From the NCBI RefSeq assembly GCF_020099275.1, contig NZ_CP083646.1, forward strand, positions 2,613,378-2,677,377: a DNA stretch of 64,000 nucleotides, given 5' to 3'. Positions 1-11,025 of the stretch are shown here, piece by piece. Below the pieces are notes generated by a model. The model did not search any database. It was not told the DNA's origin and worked only from the letters and a program-made list of their open reading frames with translations. This stretch comes from Corynebacterium falsenii. GTDB taxonomy: Bacteria > Actinomycetota > Actinomycetes > Mycobacteriales > Mycobacteriaceae. How positions within the stretch are numbered: position 1 is the stretch's first letter; every line of letters begins with the position of its first letter. The position numbers and the translations under genes were made by a program.

Positions 1-31
1 CCCACGAGGCATGGCACTCAAGCCATGACTC

Positions 32-1657
<1,626 letters not shown>

Positions 1658-1957
1658 TTACTTTTCGATGACGGCGAGGATGTCGCGCTGGCTGAGCAGC
1701 AGGTACTCTTCGCCGTTGTACTTCAGCTCGGTGCCGCCGTACTTGGAGAACACCACGGTGTCGCCTTCCTTGACGTCCATGGGGATGCGGTCATCGTCGT
1801 CTGCCCAACGGCCGGGGCCGACAGCGATCACGGTAGCCTCTTGGGGCTTTTCCTTAGCGGAGTCTGGGATGACCAGGCCTGATGCGGTGGTGGTCTCTGC
1901 CTCGACGATCTGGACGAGGACTCGATCCTCCAACGGCTTGATGTTGACGTTAGCCAC
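1658..1957 (-). CDS. groES: 10 kDa co-chaperonin GroES
   Basis: Heptameric lid of the GroEL chamber, 99 aa. The family-typical N-terminus ([11 protein letters not shown]), the mobile loop and the glycine-rich GPGRW turn are all present. Translation starts at a GTG preceded by GGAAGGT. It is the first gene of a groES-groEL operon preceded by a CIRCE operator, so heat-inducible repression by HrcA is expected. Confidence 0.97.
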   Translation of the reverse strand: MANVNIKPLEDRVLVQIVEAETTTASGLVIPDSAKEKPQEATVIAVGPGRWADDDDRIPMDVKEGDTVVFSKYGGTELKYNGEEYLLLSQRDILAVIEK

Positions 1958-2051
1958 GATTAGATACCTTCCGTGTTTTCACTGTTGTACTGGTTGGTTT
2001 TGCCGCTAACAGCCGTCGTCGCGGGTGAACAACTGTGAGTCAAACAACCTC

Positions 2052-2078
2052 CTAGCACTCTACCCCTGCAAGTGCTAA
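2052..2078 (-). promoter_or_regulatory. CIRCE operator (HrcA-binding site) of groES-groEL
   Basis: CTAGCACTC, nine-base spacer, AAGTGCTAA: this matches the CIRCE consensus TTAGCACTC-N9-GAGTGCTAA with two changes. It lies about 95 bases upstream of the groES start, the usual place for control by the HrcA heat-shock repressor. Confidence 0.9.
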
Positions 2079-2129
2079 CGCTCAACAACACGGAGCCAAA
2101 CACCGGGCCAACGCGGGCTCTACAGCCCC

Positions 2130-2558
2130 CTACAGCCCCTTGGTCAGGTTAATGACCGCGTCACGCCACAGCGTGAACTCTTCCTCGTAGTCGTTCTTGT
2201 AGTTCTCCACAGCACGAATGCCCTTGTAGATGGACTCGATTTCCTCATCCGTGAGGTCCTCGCCCTCTTCACCCACGAACAGCACGGGTCCCAAGATCGC
2301 GCGGGTGGGATCGGACAGGAAGCGCGAATCCCCCGTCTCCGCTTCCTTGCGCCCCATGGATGCCAACGGGTTGGGCTCGGGGTCCTCGACCTTTTTGGCG
2401 TCGGAGGAATACAACGCGGCGACGGTCATTCCGCTATCGACGAACGCGACATGAAGGCGGTCGTGTTCGTTTCCGCCCAGCACCATGGGGGCGTCGGACA
2501 GATCAACGTCCATCTCTTCGGTACGAAGATCCGGGGTAACGAGCATGCTGCGGGGCAT
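2130..2558 (-). CDS. conserved corynebacterial hypothetical protein
   Basis: A 142-aa acidic, soluble protein without signal peptide or membrane segment. It starts at an ATG with an excellent ribosome site (AAGAGGAG). No motif I can assign; a type III secretion- or SseB-like fold is possible but not supported by a recognisable signature. It stands alone between the groES promoter and a divergently transcribed acidic gene. Confidence 0.7.
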   Translation of the reverse strand: MPRSMLVTPDLRTEEMDVDLSDAPMVLGGNEHDRLHVAFVDSGMTVAALYSSDAKKVEDPEPNPLASMGRKEAETGDSRFLSDPTRAILGPVLFVGEEGEDLTDEEIESIYKGIRAVENYKNDYEEEFTLWRDAVINLTKGL

Positions 2559-2702
2559 GAAAAACTCCTCTTGAAAAGTGAATGAGTGTAGTTACAGATC
2601 GCACATCATCTTGCCACCCCCACCACGAACGCGCAGCGCAACTTTGCCCCACCTTCGTCAACCGCCCCGTCGTGCAACCCCAGTCTGTGTATCCTGTGTC
2701 CC

Positions 2703-3248
2703 ATGACTGAGATCACCATCCCCAACGTTGGCACCGCGCGCCCCACCGACAACGGCGACTACGTCACCGAGCCCCTGTCGGTCGTCTTCCTCGGTTCGGA
2801 TACGCCGTTCACGATCGAGGACAACGTCATCGAGGCTCTGGACGCTGGGGACATCACCCCGGAGGACTTGGCCCGATGCATCAATAATTTCCGCGATGCG
2901 TCCCAGCCGGTCCTCGATATCGTGGCCCCAGACCTATTCGCTTACTTCAAGGATGTGGAGCAGGATCTCGATCCGGACGAGGACTACATTCCCGAGATCC
3001 CGTCCGCATCCGTGGTGTGGGATTACGCCACGATTGACGATTCCGAGCCGTCCGTGCACTACAACAAGGAATCCTCCACCCTCTTCGTCACTCTCGAAGG
3101 TGAGGTCGAGTGGGAAGAAGAGCACGGTCTGCTGCTCGTGTTTGAAGACGGCGCCCGCATCAGCAAGTTGGGCCCCTTCGATGGCCTCACTCTGCCCTAC
3201 GATTCTGCCGAGCCGCACCCGGATGGAACGGGCGTGTACTTCGTTTAA
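2703..3248 (+). CDS. acidic hypothetical protein, possible leaderless mRNA
   Basis: A 181-aa, strongly acidic protein with no membrane segment or known catalytic motif; it resembles the uncharacterised acidic proteins of actinobacteria grouped under DUF6985-like names, but I cannot confirm that from sequence alone. There is no Shine-Dalgarno sequence; instead TATCCT lies seven bases before the ATG, the arrangement of a leaderless transcript, which is common in this group. It is convergent with the tsaB-rimI-tsaD gene, only 12 bases apart, and no terminator is visible between them. Confidence 0.65.
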   Translation: MTEITIPNVGTARPTDNGDYVTEPLSVVFLGSDTPFTIEDNVIEALDAGDITPEDLARCINNFRDASQPVLDIVAPDLFAYFKDVEQDLDPDEDYIPEIPSASVVWDYATIDDSEPSVHYNKESSTLFVTLEGEVEWEEEHGLLLVFEDGARISKLGPFDGLTLPYDSAEPHPDGTGVYFV

Positions 3249-3260
3249 GCTCGCTCTTTC

Positions 3261-5711
3261 CTAGTTTGGCTTCTTTTCGTTCGACGCCACCAGCGGGGTC
3301 TCCACCTCCAGGCCAGGATCGGTAGCCACACCGAGTCCGCTGGGCTGGGCGCCATCGGCAATGAGCTGCGCCGTGAGCGCCGCGATCATCACACCGTTGT
3401 CCGTGCACAACGCCACATCGGGGATGCGCAGCTCCACCCCAGCGGCAGCGCACCGCTCGGCGGCGAGTTCCCGCAGTCGGCGGTTGGCCGCCACCCCGCC
3501 GCCGAGGAGCAGCACCTTTGCGCCGGTGTCCTCGCACGCGCGCAGGGCCTTGGCGGTGAGCACATCGACCACTGCCTCCTGGAAGCTAGCGCAGACGTCC
3601 TCGATGGGGATGCGGGCGGTGCCATCGTGTGCGCCGTCGTGTGCGCCGTCTTTGCCCGCCTGCTCCACGTATCGCGCCACGGCTGTCTTGAGGCCGGAGA
3701 AGCTGAAGTCGTAGCGGGAGTCTTGCTGTCGCATCATGCCGCGGGGGAAGGCGATGGCTGAGCTATCACCCTGGGCGGCGAGCTTGTCGATGACCGGCCC
3801 GCCCGGGTAGCCGAGCCCGAGGAGGCGCGCGACTTTGTCGTAGGCTTCGCCCGCAGCGTCGTCGAGCGTGCTGCCGAGTTCCGTCATGGGCTTGCCGAGG
3901 CCCTGGACGTGGAGGATTTGGGTGTGGCCGCCGGAGACCAGCAGGGCGATGGCGTTATCCATGCCCGTATCTGACTCCTTCGCTCCCTTCTCGCCCAGCG
4001 ACTCCACCGCGACGTGGCCGCCGAGGTGATTAACGCCATAGAACGGCACACCCCACGCAGCAGCGTAGGCCTTCGCCGCGGCAGCGCCAACGAGCAGCGC
4101 ACCCGCCAAGCCTGGCCCCACCGTTGCGGCCACTGCGTCGGGGCGGCCACCAACGCCCGCCTCGCGCATCTGCTCCAGAGCCGCATCCATCGTGGGGCCC
4201 ATTGCCTCCAGGTGGGCGCGGGAGGCAATCTCCGGCACCACGCCGCCGAACCGGGCGTGCTGGTCCATGCTGCTGGCCACGGCGTTGGCGATGGTCCGCA
4301 CCGAACCGTCCGCGCGGAGTTCAACCACGCCCACACCTGTCTCATCGCAGGAGCTTTCCACACCCATGACCAGGGTGGAGCCATCCTGCCGGGGGTGTTC
4401 CCCAGCGGCGCTTTCAACAGTATTCTCAGCACCCACGATACTCTGCCGGTCGGCGCGCATCATGGTGAACGCATCCGCGCCGGAGGGCTGGTAGTAGCCC
4501 TTGCGCGTCCCCGTCACCTCAAAGCCGTAGGTGGTGTAGAGGCCAATGGCCGGGTCATTATCCGTGCGCACCTCGAGGAATACCGGGCCACCCACGCGAT
4601 CGACTTCCTCCATGAGCGGCCGAATGAGCAGGTGTGCCCACCCCTTTCCGTGATGTTCCGGGGTGATGCCCACGGTGTGGATCTCCCATTCCGGATCATC
4701 TGGGGCACCGTTGCGCGCCAGCCCAGCGTATCCCAAGATCTGCCCGTTATCATCCACCAGCCCCAGGTAGATGGTGTTGTCGCGGGTGAGCTCGTAGATA
4801 AATCCGTTGACCGGCCACGGGGAGTCGCCTTCGAACAGCACAGCTTCGATCTCCGCCAGGCGGGGGGCTGCCGAGGCATCGAGCCGCACGACGGCCGGGG
4901 TACCCTCGCCTCCCTCCGTGGCGGGTTTCAGCTCCGCTCGAGAGTAATCCACCGCGGCCGGGCGCTCCTTCTTCTTCGGCTCCACGGCATCGGGCCGCCG
5001 CAGGTACAGTGCCCGCAACGGCGCGCCCGGCTGGCGCAACGCTGCTGCATTTCCCACGAGAGACAGGGCCGCGTCCGCGAGTCCCAGCGGGCTCGGCCAG
5101 GCGTCCTCGCTGAGCAGGGCCCCAGCAGAGGCTACGGCAGGGGCCACCGCCTTCGCCGCGGCCACGCCTCGGGCACCACCGGCCGCGCTGTGCCCAGACC
5201 CAAGATCAACATCCGCTGGGGCACTCACCGCCGGATCACTAACCGTGCGCAGCGTGCCACCCTCGCTCCAGCTGTAGGTCGCGTGGTACCACTCCCGGCG
5301 CCGCGCGTCGGTGATGACCGTGAGCTCAGCACCCGCTCCCAGCTCAGCAATAGCCTCGGGGTGCTCGCGCCGAACCGTCGCCGCGATCGCCGCCAAGCTC
5401 GGCACCCCGTGCACGGGGATACCCAGCGCCTGTCCAAACGCCGCACCAGTGGCCATGCCCACACGCAATCCGGTGAAGGGCCCCGGCCCCTCCCCCACGA
5501 TGACAGCATCCACGTCACCCGTTGTCAGCCCAGCGTCTGCCAAGCACTGCATGATCGAGGGCGTCAGTAGTTCCATGTGCCCGCGCGGCTCATCGTGGAC
5601 GACCGAGGCGAGAAGATCCATGGTGGCGTCGGAAGAAGAAAGGCGAACGAGACCAGCGACAACATAGGAGGTCGACGTATCCACAGTGAGCAGCAACATG
5701 CCTTTAACCAT
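3261..5711 (-). CDS. tsaB-rimI-tsaD: TsaB-RimI-TsaD triple fusion (t6A synthesis plus N-acetyltransferase)
   Basis: One uninterrupted frame joins three proteins that are separate genes in mycobacteria (Rv3421c, Rv3420c, Rv3419c). Counting from an upstream TTG at 5723: residues about 9-250 are TsaB ([10 protein letters not shown] start), about 277-425 a GNAT acetyltransferase of the RimI type with the acetyl-CoA loop HHGKG at 357-361, and about 453-810 TsaD, with [10 protein letters not shown], the SRAH metal site and SGGHTQ. TsaB and TsaD normally bind each other to make threonylcarbamoyl-adenosine at tRNA position 37; RimI acetylates S18. Likely starts are the ATGs at 5711 or 5699; the TTG at 5723 is less likely. 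Linkers at about 250-277 and 426-452 are charged and low complexity. Confidence 0.95.
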   Translation of the reverse strand: MVKGMLLLTVDTSTSYVVAGLVRLSSSDATMDLLASVVHDEPRGHMELLTPSIMQCLADAGLTTGDVDAVIVGEGPGPFTGLRVGMATGAAFGQALGIPVHGVPSLAAIAATVRREHPEAIAELGAGAELTVITDARRREWYHATYSWSEGGTLRTVSDPAVSAPADVDLGSGHSAAGGARGVAAAKAVAPAVASAGALLSEDAWPSPLGLADAALSLVGNAAALRQPGAPLRALYLRRPDAVEPKKKERPAAVDYSRAELKPATEGGEGTPAVVRLDASAAPRLAEIEAVLFEGDSPWPVNGFIYELTRDNTIYLGLVDDNGQILGYAGLARNGAPDDPEWEIHTVGITPEHHGKGWAHLLIRPLMEEVDRVGGPVFLEVRTDNDPAIGLYTTYGFEVTGTRKGYYQPSGADAFTMMRADRQSIVGAENTVESAAGEHPRQDGSTLVMGVESSCDETGVGVVELRADGSVRTIANAVASSMDQHARFGGVVPEIASRAHLEAMGPTMDAALEQMREAGVGGRPDAVAATVGPGLAGALLVGAAAAKAYAAAWGVPFYGVNHLGGHVAVESLGEKGAKESDTGMDNAIALLVSGGHTQILHVQGLGKPMTELGSTLDDAAGEAYDKVARLLGLGYPGGPVIDKLAAQGDSSAIAFPRGMMRQQDSRYDFSFSGLKTAVARYVEQAGKDGAHDGAHDGTARIPIEDVCASFQEAVVDVLTAKALRACEDTGAKVLLLGGGVAANRRLRELAAERCAAAGVELRIPDVALCTDNGVMIAALTAQLIADGAQPSGLGVATDPGLEVETPLVASNEKKPN

Positions 5712-5752
5712 AACCCCCGGCAAGCATGTGCCACGAAGTGTGGGGCGGGGCT

Positions 5753-6769
5753 TTAGGGCTCACGCGCAAGATATTCGGCGACGCCCCACAGCGCCCGTGG
5801 CCCCGTGACGTCGCCGGGCAGCAACGGGATTGTCCATACCGGGGCCTGCGGCAACCCGGCGCGGAGCTGGTCGAGGAACTGCCGCTCCATCTGTGCCCGG
5901 GCGGCCAAGAACTCACCAGCATCGGTCGGCGAGCAGCGATTGACCACGCAACCGCCCACATGCACACCGGTGGTGCCGAGCTGGCGGGCCAGTTCAATGG
6001 TCTCCAGCACCGGCATGCGTTCCGGGGCGAGAACCAGGAAGAACTGGCAGCGTTCGGGATCGGTCAGCAGGGCGGCGAAACGCTGGAAAACGTCGCGGCG
6101 GGCGGTGATGATCTGGCGAATGCGCTGGTTGCGGGAAGAAGGCCGGGAAGAAGGCCGGGAAGAAGACTGAGAACGGGCGCGGTGGTCGAGGTGCTCGGCG
6201 GCGTCCGTGAACCGCTCGGCGCGGTCGCGCTGGCCTAGCAGGGCGTCCATCCACTGGGTGAGCTGGGTGGGAAGGTCCAGCAGCCGGGAGGTGTGCCCAG
6301 AGGGGGCGGTATCGACGATCACGTGGTCGTACTTTTCGACGGCCTCGAGCACCACCCGGGCCAGGCGTTCGAGCAACGCTGCCTCGTGCGCGCCGGGGGA
6401 TGTGGCGGCCATGGCGATGTGCTGCTTGATGCGCCGGGCCTGGATGGCGGGGAGCATCCGCTGCATCACATCGGCCATGTCGTCGAAGTGTTCGCTGGCC
6501 ACCTGGTCCGGGTTGATCTCTAGGGCGTCGATCGTGGCACTTCCAGAACCGTGAGGAACGGTGGTGATCTGGTTGCCGACCTCGGCGTGGAGGACGTGCC
6601 CGACATTGTGTGCGGGATCGGTGGAGATCAGCAGGACCCGGCGGCCCCTGTCCGCCAGCGGGTGGGTGGCGAGGGCCACGGCGGTGGCGGCGGCAGTGGT
6701 CGTCTTGCCAACCCCTCCTTTGCCGCCGAAGAACATGACGGGGGTCTGGGCTGCGGACGCTAACAACAC
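5753..6769 (-). CDS. ArsA/Get3-family ATPase
   Basis: A 338-aa P-loop ATPase of the ArsA/GET3 type. The deviant Walker [12 protein letters not shown] is at residues 15-25 and the switch motif [15 protein letters not shown] follows mid-protein. It lacks the second ATPase half of E. coli ArsA, as is usual for actinobacterial homologues that act as dimers. The linker before the last third carries [11 protein letters not shown], encoded by three near-perfect copies of a 12-base repeat at 6133-6168, a likely slippage product. Start GTG at 6769, overlapping the end of the upstream cory-CC-star gene by 10 bases, so the two are translationally coupled. Substrate unknown; no arsenite genes are nearby. 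Confidence 0.85.
   Translation of the reverse strand: MLLASAAQTPVMFFGGKGGVGKTTTAAATAVALATHPLADRGRRVLLISTDPAHNVGHVLHAEVGNQITTVPHGSGSATIDALEINPDQVASEHFDDMADVMQRMLPAIQARRIKQHIAMAATSPGAHEAALLERLARVVLEAVEKYDHVIVDTAPSGHTSRLLDLPTQLTQWMDALLGQRDRAERFTDAAEHLDHRARSQSSSRPSSRPSSRNQRIRQIITARRDVFQRFAALLTDPERCQFFLVLAPERMPVLETIELARQLGTTGVHVGGCVVNRCSPTDAGEFLAARAQMERQFLDQLRAGLPQAPVWTIPLLPGDVTGPRALWGVAEYLAREP
6133..6168. repeat. 12-bp tandem repeat, three copies
   Basis: GGGAAGAAGGCC occurs twice in tandem, with a third copy differing only at its last bases, inside the ArsA-type ATPase gene. It adds an in-frame Ser-Ser-Arg-Pro linker without breaking the frame. Confidence 0.85.
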
Positions 6770-7092
6770 GCGATCCCATCAATCGGGGAATGCTCCATGC
6801 CCATCCGGCGGTGCCAGTCGTGGAATCGCTCGTACATCAGCGGCAGCAGTTCCAGGGTGTAGTACGAAGCAGGGTTCGGTACCCCGAGGGCCTCGCCGGC
6901 GATGATGAGCATAAACAGATCCTCCTCATCGCGGGCAGCCTTGGCCATGGTTCGGCGGTAAGGGGCGTGGTAGAACTCGCTGAGCCCGGCGCTCACGTCG
7001 TGGAACGTGGAGCGGATGGTGGACCACAGCGTGGGGCGGGGTGTGGGGCGGGGCTTGTCGGTGGGATTGGGCATGATAGGCATGGTGGGCAT
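6760..7092 (-). CDS. cory-CC-star family small protein
   Basis: A 110-aa protein that ends in Cys-Cys immediately before the stop codon, the feature that gives the corynebacterial 'cory-CC-star' family its name. The centre (FYHAPYRRTMAKAARDEEDLFML) and the tail [13 protein letters not shown] look like the family; the first 25 residues are Pro/Thr-rich and variable, so a start inside them is possible. It overlaps the ArsA-type ATPase start. The C-terminal Cys pair could be a metal or metalloid-binding site that works with the ATPase, but this is inference from neighbourhood only. Confidence 0.75.
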   Translation of the reverse strand: MPTMPIMPNPTDKPRPTPRPTLWSTIRSTFHDVSAGLSEFYHAPYRRTMAKAARDEEDLFMLIIAGEALGVPNPASYYTLELLPLMYERFHDWHRRMGMEHSPIDGIACC

Positions 7093-7120
7093 GGCGGGAT
7101 AGCGCGACCTTCAACCGACG

Positions 7121-8839
7121 TCAGACCGACGTCGTGGTGCGGTAGTCGGCGGGCACGGATTCCTCATCGAATTCGGCATCCGTCGTGGCTGGTTCGTCCT
7201 TCGCGCGCTTCAAGGCCATCGCGGCTTCGATGGTGACCCAGATGGCGGCGACGAGGATGATGACGTCCAGAACCAGCAGCAGCCAATTGCCCGTGTCCAG
7301 GAATCCCTTCATCTGCACCACGAGCGCCCACACGGACATGACCAGCACGAAGGCCAGCGGGATGAGCAGCGGCCAGAAGTTGCGGCGCAGGCGGGCCAGG
7401 ATGATGCAGATGATGGACAGCGTGAGTGCGGCCATGAGCTGGTTCGTGGTGCCGAACAGCGGCCAGATGATCATGCCACCGGAGCCGTCCGCGCCTGCGG
7501 AGAACGTCAGTCCCAGCGCAACGGCCAGCACGATGATGGTAGCCACACCCGCAGAGATTTTCACACCGATGACATCGCCGATCTCCTGGACAACGATGCG
7601 CTGCAGGCGCACGCCGGTATCCATCGTGGTGGCGGCGAACAGCACCGCCATCGTGGCGAGGATCGTCGCGGACAGCCCGGTCGGGATGCCCAGACCCGCC
7701 TGCATGATGCTGCTGCCACCGTCGACAAATGCCTTGACGCCGCCCTGGCCGAACTCCGAGTAGATCTCGCGCCACTGTGCGACGGTCTGATAGCCGGCGG
7801 TGGTCGCGATGATGGCACCCAGGGCCAGCAACCCCTCGCCGACGGCGCCGAAGTAGCCCACGAAACGAGCATTCGGTTCCTTATCCAGCTGTTTCGACGA
7901 CGTACCAGTGGCCACCATCCCGTGGAAACCGGAGATAGCGCCGCACGCGATGGTGACGAACAACAGCGGAACCAGGGATGGGGTCTTCTCCGGCAACATG
8001 TCGTTGACCGCGGGAGCCACGACCGTGGGCATCGAGACCAGGACGGAACCGTAGAGGATGATCAAGCCCACGAAGAGCTGGAGGCCGTTGATGTAGTCGC
8101 GGGGCTGTAGCAGCACCCACACGGGAAGCAGGGAGGCGATGCCTGCGTAGGCGAACAGCGCCACGATCCAGAAGGCGTTGGGGCTCAGCCCGAGGATCGA
8201 GTCCGGCAGCACCACGGGGAACTTGTCGCCCAACACCATGAGGCCGTAGAGCACCACAACACCCACCACCGAGACCAGCGGCAGGTTCCACTTCAACTTG
8301 TAGATGGCCTGACCGATCAGAACCGCCACGACCACCGCACCCCACGTGGGGATAACTGCCGAGGGGGTGGAGACAAGAAGCTTCGAGATCACCACGGCGA
8401 AGGCCGCATTGACCATGAGCAACAGCAGGAAGATGATCACGAGGAAGAGGTTGCGGCCGTGCTTGCCGATGTACTTTCCGGAGAGGATGCCGATCGACTG
8501 CCCCTTGTTGCGCACAGACGCCCACAGTGCGCCCATGTCGTGCATACCCGCGATGAAGATCGTGCCGATCGTCACCCACAGGAATGCGGGGAGCCAACCC
8601 CAGATCACGGCGATGGCCGGTCCGACGATCGGCGCGGCGCCGGCCACCGAGGTGAAGTGATGGCCCCACAGCACTAGGCGGTTGGTGGGGACGAAGTCTA
8701 CGCCGTCCTCCATCGTGTGGGCGGGCGTGGGAAACTCTTGCTTCAGCTTGAAGATGCGTTGGCTCAGATAGCGCGAATACAGGAAGTATCCGGCGACCAT
8801 GAGGCCAACGCCGATGATGGCGAGGGTTAGGGAGTTCAT
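7121..8839 (-). CDS. cstA: CstA-family carbon starvation / pyruvate-type transporter
   Basis: A 572-aa integral membrane protein with some 15 hydrophobic segments. The family signature HHFTSVAGAAPIVGPAIAV is near residue 60, followed by AGMHDMGALW. E. coli relatives (CstA, BtsT) import peptides or pyruvate; which substrate applies here is not decidable. It is shorter than E. coli CstA (about 700 aa), like other actinobacterial forms. Start ATG with GGAGG ten bases ahead. A GlxR/CRP-like site 40 bases upstream suggests carbon-source control. Confidence 0.92.
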   Translation of the reverse strand: MNSLTLAIIGVGLMVAGYFLYSRYLSQRIFKLKQEFPTPAHTMEDGVDFVPTNRLVLWGHHFTSVAGAAPIVGPAIAVIWGWLPAFLWVTIGTIFIAGMHDMGALWASVRNKGQSIGILSGKYIGKHGRNLFLVIIFLLLLMVNAAFAVVISKLLVSTPSAVIPTWGAVVVAVLIGQAIYKLKWNLPLVSVVGVVVLYGLMVLGDKFPVVLPDSILGLSPNAFWIVALFAYAGIASLLPVWVLLQPRDYINGLQLFVGLIILYGSVLVSMPTVVAPAVNDMLPEKTPSLVPLLFVTIACGAISGFHGMVATGTSSKQLDKEPNARFVGYFGAVGEGLLALGAIIATTAGYQTVAQWREIYSEFGQGGVKAFVDGGSSIMQAGLGIPTGLSATILATMAVLFAATTMDTGVRLQRIVVQEIGDVIGVKISAGVATIIVLAVALGLTFSAGADGSGGMIIWPLFGTTNQLMAALTLSIICIILARLRRNFWPLLIPLAFVLVMSVWALVVQMKGFLDTGNWLLLVLDVIILVAAIWVTIEAAMALKRAKDEPATTDAEFDEESVPADYRTTTSV

Positions 8840-8878
8840 GGGGCCTCCGTGGGACAGGCGGGAGTTCGAAACTTCTAA

Positions 8879-8894
8879 TGTGCATTAGATCACA
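8879..8894. promoter_or_regulatory. GlxR/CRP-like binding site upstream of cstA
   Basis: TGTGCATTAGATCACA matches the corynebacterial GlxR (cAMP receptor) consensus TGTGA-N6-TCACA with one change. It is centred about 48 bases upstream of the cstA start. E. coli cstA is known to need cAMP-CRP; the same logic here is inference. Confidence 0.6.
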
Positions 8895-8980
8895 TTGCAC
8901 AATCCCAGTGACCTTTACCCTGCACCTTCACTGGCTGGCTCCCCAGCGCCACCAAGCCGTACGTACCCCAGACACACAAG

Positions 8981-9024
8981 AAGCCTCTAGGATGCTCTCG
9001 CAGTAAACATCCCAGAGGCCTTTT
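8981..9024 (-). terminator. hairpin terminator between alr-tsaE and cstA
   Basis: AAGCCTCTAGGATG pairs with CATCCCAGAGGCCTT (12-bp stem, one mismatch, 13-base loop). The minus-strand side continues CTTCTTGTGT, weakly U-rich; the plus side has TTTT. It lies about 175 bases downstream of the alr-tsaE stop. The rest of the 9025-9198 gap is AT-richer and shows no gene. Confidence 0.65.
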
Positions 9025-9198
9025 CGACTGGCGGGTTGATCAGACCCATGTTGCCAGCGTCTTGCTGAAACACCCCTCACGGTATTCCGCCTACTATCTT
9101 AAACAAAAGCTGAGGGTCATTTCAACTGGTTGTGAAAAATTTTTTGAACTCCACGCAAGCGCCTCAACAAATCCCGGTAAACACTCAGCTCAGAGCGC

Positions 9199-10965
9199 CT
9201 ATTTGCCATCCTGTGCGGGCTCATGCGGGCGCCGAGAAATCCACGACCACGCCACCACGCGTTCCTCAGAGTCCTCCGATTCGGCACGCTCAATGCTCAC
9301 GTCTAGGACCGAATCGCTGAGGAACTCCACCACGCCACGGCCCCACTCGGCGACCACCACGTGCGAATCCAGATCCGCATCGAGATCCAGCGATTCCAGC
9401 GCATCGAGCACCACGTTCCGGTCCATCTGCTCACCCGGGGCGATGCCCTCCTGCACATCGGCACCCAGCAGGCGGTAGGCATCCATGTGCAGCATCCCTG
9501 GCCTGCCCTCGGTCCCCTTGTGGGTCCGCACAATCGTGAAGGTCGGAGACTGCACGCGCCCCCGCACCCCCAGGCCTTGAGCGATGCCCTGCGTCAGGGT
9601 GGTCTTGCCCGCCCCCAGCGGGCCGGTCAACACCACCACGGTGCCCGCCGCACCGCCAGCCGTTTCCTGGTTCAGCAGTTGTTCGCCCACTTGGCGGCCG
9701 AGATCCCGCATGGCATCGGCATCAGGCGCCACCGCCGAGCCAGAGTCCTGCGACAGATCCAAGGCAGCGGGCGCTGGAGTTACCGCAGCGTTGTGGGGTT
9801 GGGGGTGGGTTGTGGCGTCGAACTGAAGAAAGCGGCGCTTCACCCGCGGACCGCGCGGGAGGGTGAGGATTTCGTAGGCGATGGTGCCCGCTGCGGCGGC
9901 GAACTCGTCCACACTGGGGCCGTCTTGGCCGAAGATGATGGCCCAATCGCCGGGGCGGACGGGGGATTCGGTGGGATTCTCGCTGACCGGGCCGAGGCTA
10001 ACCACGACCTGGTCCATGCACACGCGCCCGATCTGCGGGTAGCGCCGCCCGTTGATCGACACCTCGAAGCGTCCGGAGGCGGACCGCGGGATGCCGTCGG
10101 CGTACCCCACCGCCACCACGGCGGTGCGCGTATCGACCTCGGCACGCCACGTGTGGCCGTAGCTCACGGCCTCACCCGCAGCGACCACGCGCGTGGTAAT
10201 CACTCGCGCTCGGAAGGTCATCGCTGGGCGAAACGTTGCCCCCGCCTTCGGCTCGACCGGATCCACACCATAGATCCCGACGCCCGGACGCACCATCTCG
10301 TGGTGGGTATCCGGTCGGGTCAACGTAGCGGGCGTGTTGGCAAGGTGGTTACAAGGGACGTCCAGGCCACGGGCGCGGCAGAATTCGATGGCGCGGTGGA
10401 AACGCTGCGCCTGCATGTCGGTGGCGGGATCGGCGTTGGGAGTATCCGCGGTGGCCAGGTGGCTCATGAGGCCGCGCACGTCCACGAGGTCGGTGTGCTG
10501 CGCCAGCAGTTCCACGGTGCTTTCCCACTCGGCCGGGCTCACTCCGGAGCGCGACAGACCAGTATCCACCATGAGGGTGGCCGGCACGGGCCCGGCACCG
10601 GAACCTGCCTGCTCGATGAGCGACTCAGCGTGAGCCAGCGACGGGATGCCGATGGTGATGTTCTGGGCTAGAGCTGCAGAAAGATCCTCCCCGGGGAACC
10701 ACATCCAGGCGGTCACCGGCGCGGTGGCACCTGCGCCACCGGCGGCGCGGACGGCGAGGGCCTCCCCCACCGTGGCCACACCGAGGTGGGTGGCGCCTGC
10801 GGCGATGACGGTATCGACGACCTCGCGGAGGCCGTGGTTGTAACCATCGGCCTTGACCACCGCCATGACCTCGGCAGGCGTGGCGGCTGCCACGAGTTCT
10901 TGCACATTGTGGGCGATGGCGCCCAGATCGACCACGAGTTCCGCCAAGTGGATTTCGCTATCCAA
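9199..10965 (-). CDS. alr-tsaE: alanine racemase - TsaE fusion
   Basis: A 588-aa two-domain protein. Residues 1-390 are a fold-type III PLP alanine racemase that makes D-alanine for peptidoglycan: the PLP lysine is K38 in VVKADGYNHG and the SYGHTW and GYADG motifs are present. Residues about 405-588 are TsaE, the ATPase of the t6A tRNA-modification complex, with Walker A GPLGAGKTT at 448-456 and SPTFTIV. In mycobacteria alr and tsaE are adjacent separate genes; here no stop lies between them. The start is a TTG at 10965, the only start that keeps the AELVVDL strand. It is 60 bases downstream of glmS and probably in the same transcript. Confidence 0.93.
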   Translation of the reverse strand: MDSEIHLAELVVDLGAIAHNVQELVAAATPAEVMAVVKADGYNHGLREVVDTVIAAGATHLGVATVGEALAVRAAGGAGATAPVTAWMWFPGEDLSAALAQNITIGIPSLAHAESLIEQAGSGAGPVPATLMVDTGLSRSGVSPAEWESTVELLAQHTDLVDVRGLMSHLATADTPNADPATDMQAQRFHRAIEFCRARGLDVPCNHLANTPATLTRPDTHHEMVRPGVGIYGVDPVEPKAGATFRPAMTFRARVITTRVVAAGEAVSYGHTWRAEVDTRTAVVAVGYADGIPRSASGRFEVSINGRRYPQIGRVCMDQVVVSLGPVSENPTESPVRPGDWAIIFGQDGPSVDEFAAAAGTIAYEILTLPRGPRVKRRFLQFDATTHPQPHNAAVTPAPAALDLSQDSGSAVAPDADAMRDLGRQVGEQLLNQETAGGAAGTVVVLTGPLGAGKTTLTQGIAQGLGVRGRVQSPTFTIVRTHKGTEGRPGMLHMDAYRLLGADVQEGIAPGEQMDRNVVLDALESLDLDADLDSHVVVAEWGRGVVEFLSDSVLDVSIERAESEDSEERVVAWSWISRRPHEPAQDGK

Positions 10966-11025
10966 GGATGTTCACGAGCTTTCCGGCACAGGAGTAGGGG
11001 TTGGGATTGAAGAGCGCGGGGCGCG

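Noticed and set aside
4014..5570. 518-codon open frame antisense to the tsaB-rimI-tsaD gene
   Set aside because: It lies fully inside a clearly coding gene and reads as a Arg/His/Pro-rich shadow product.
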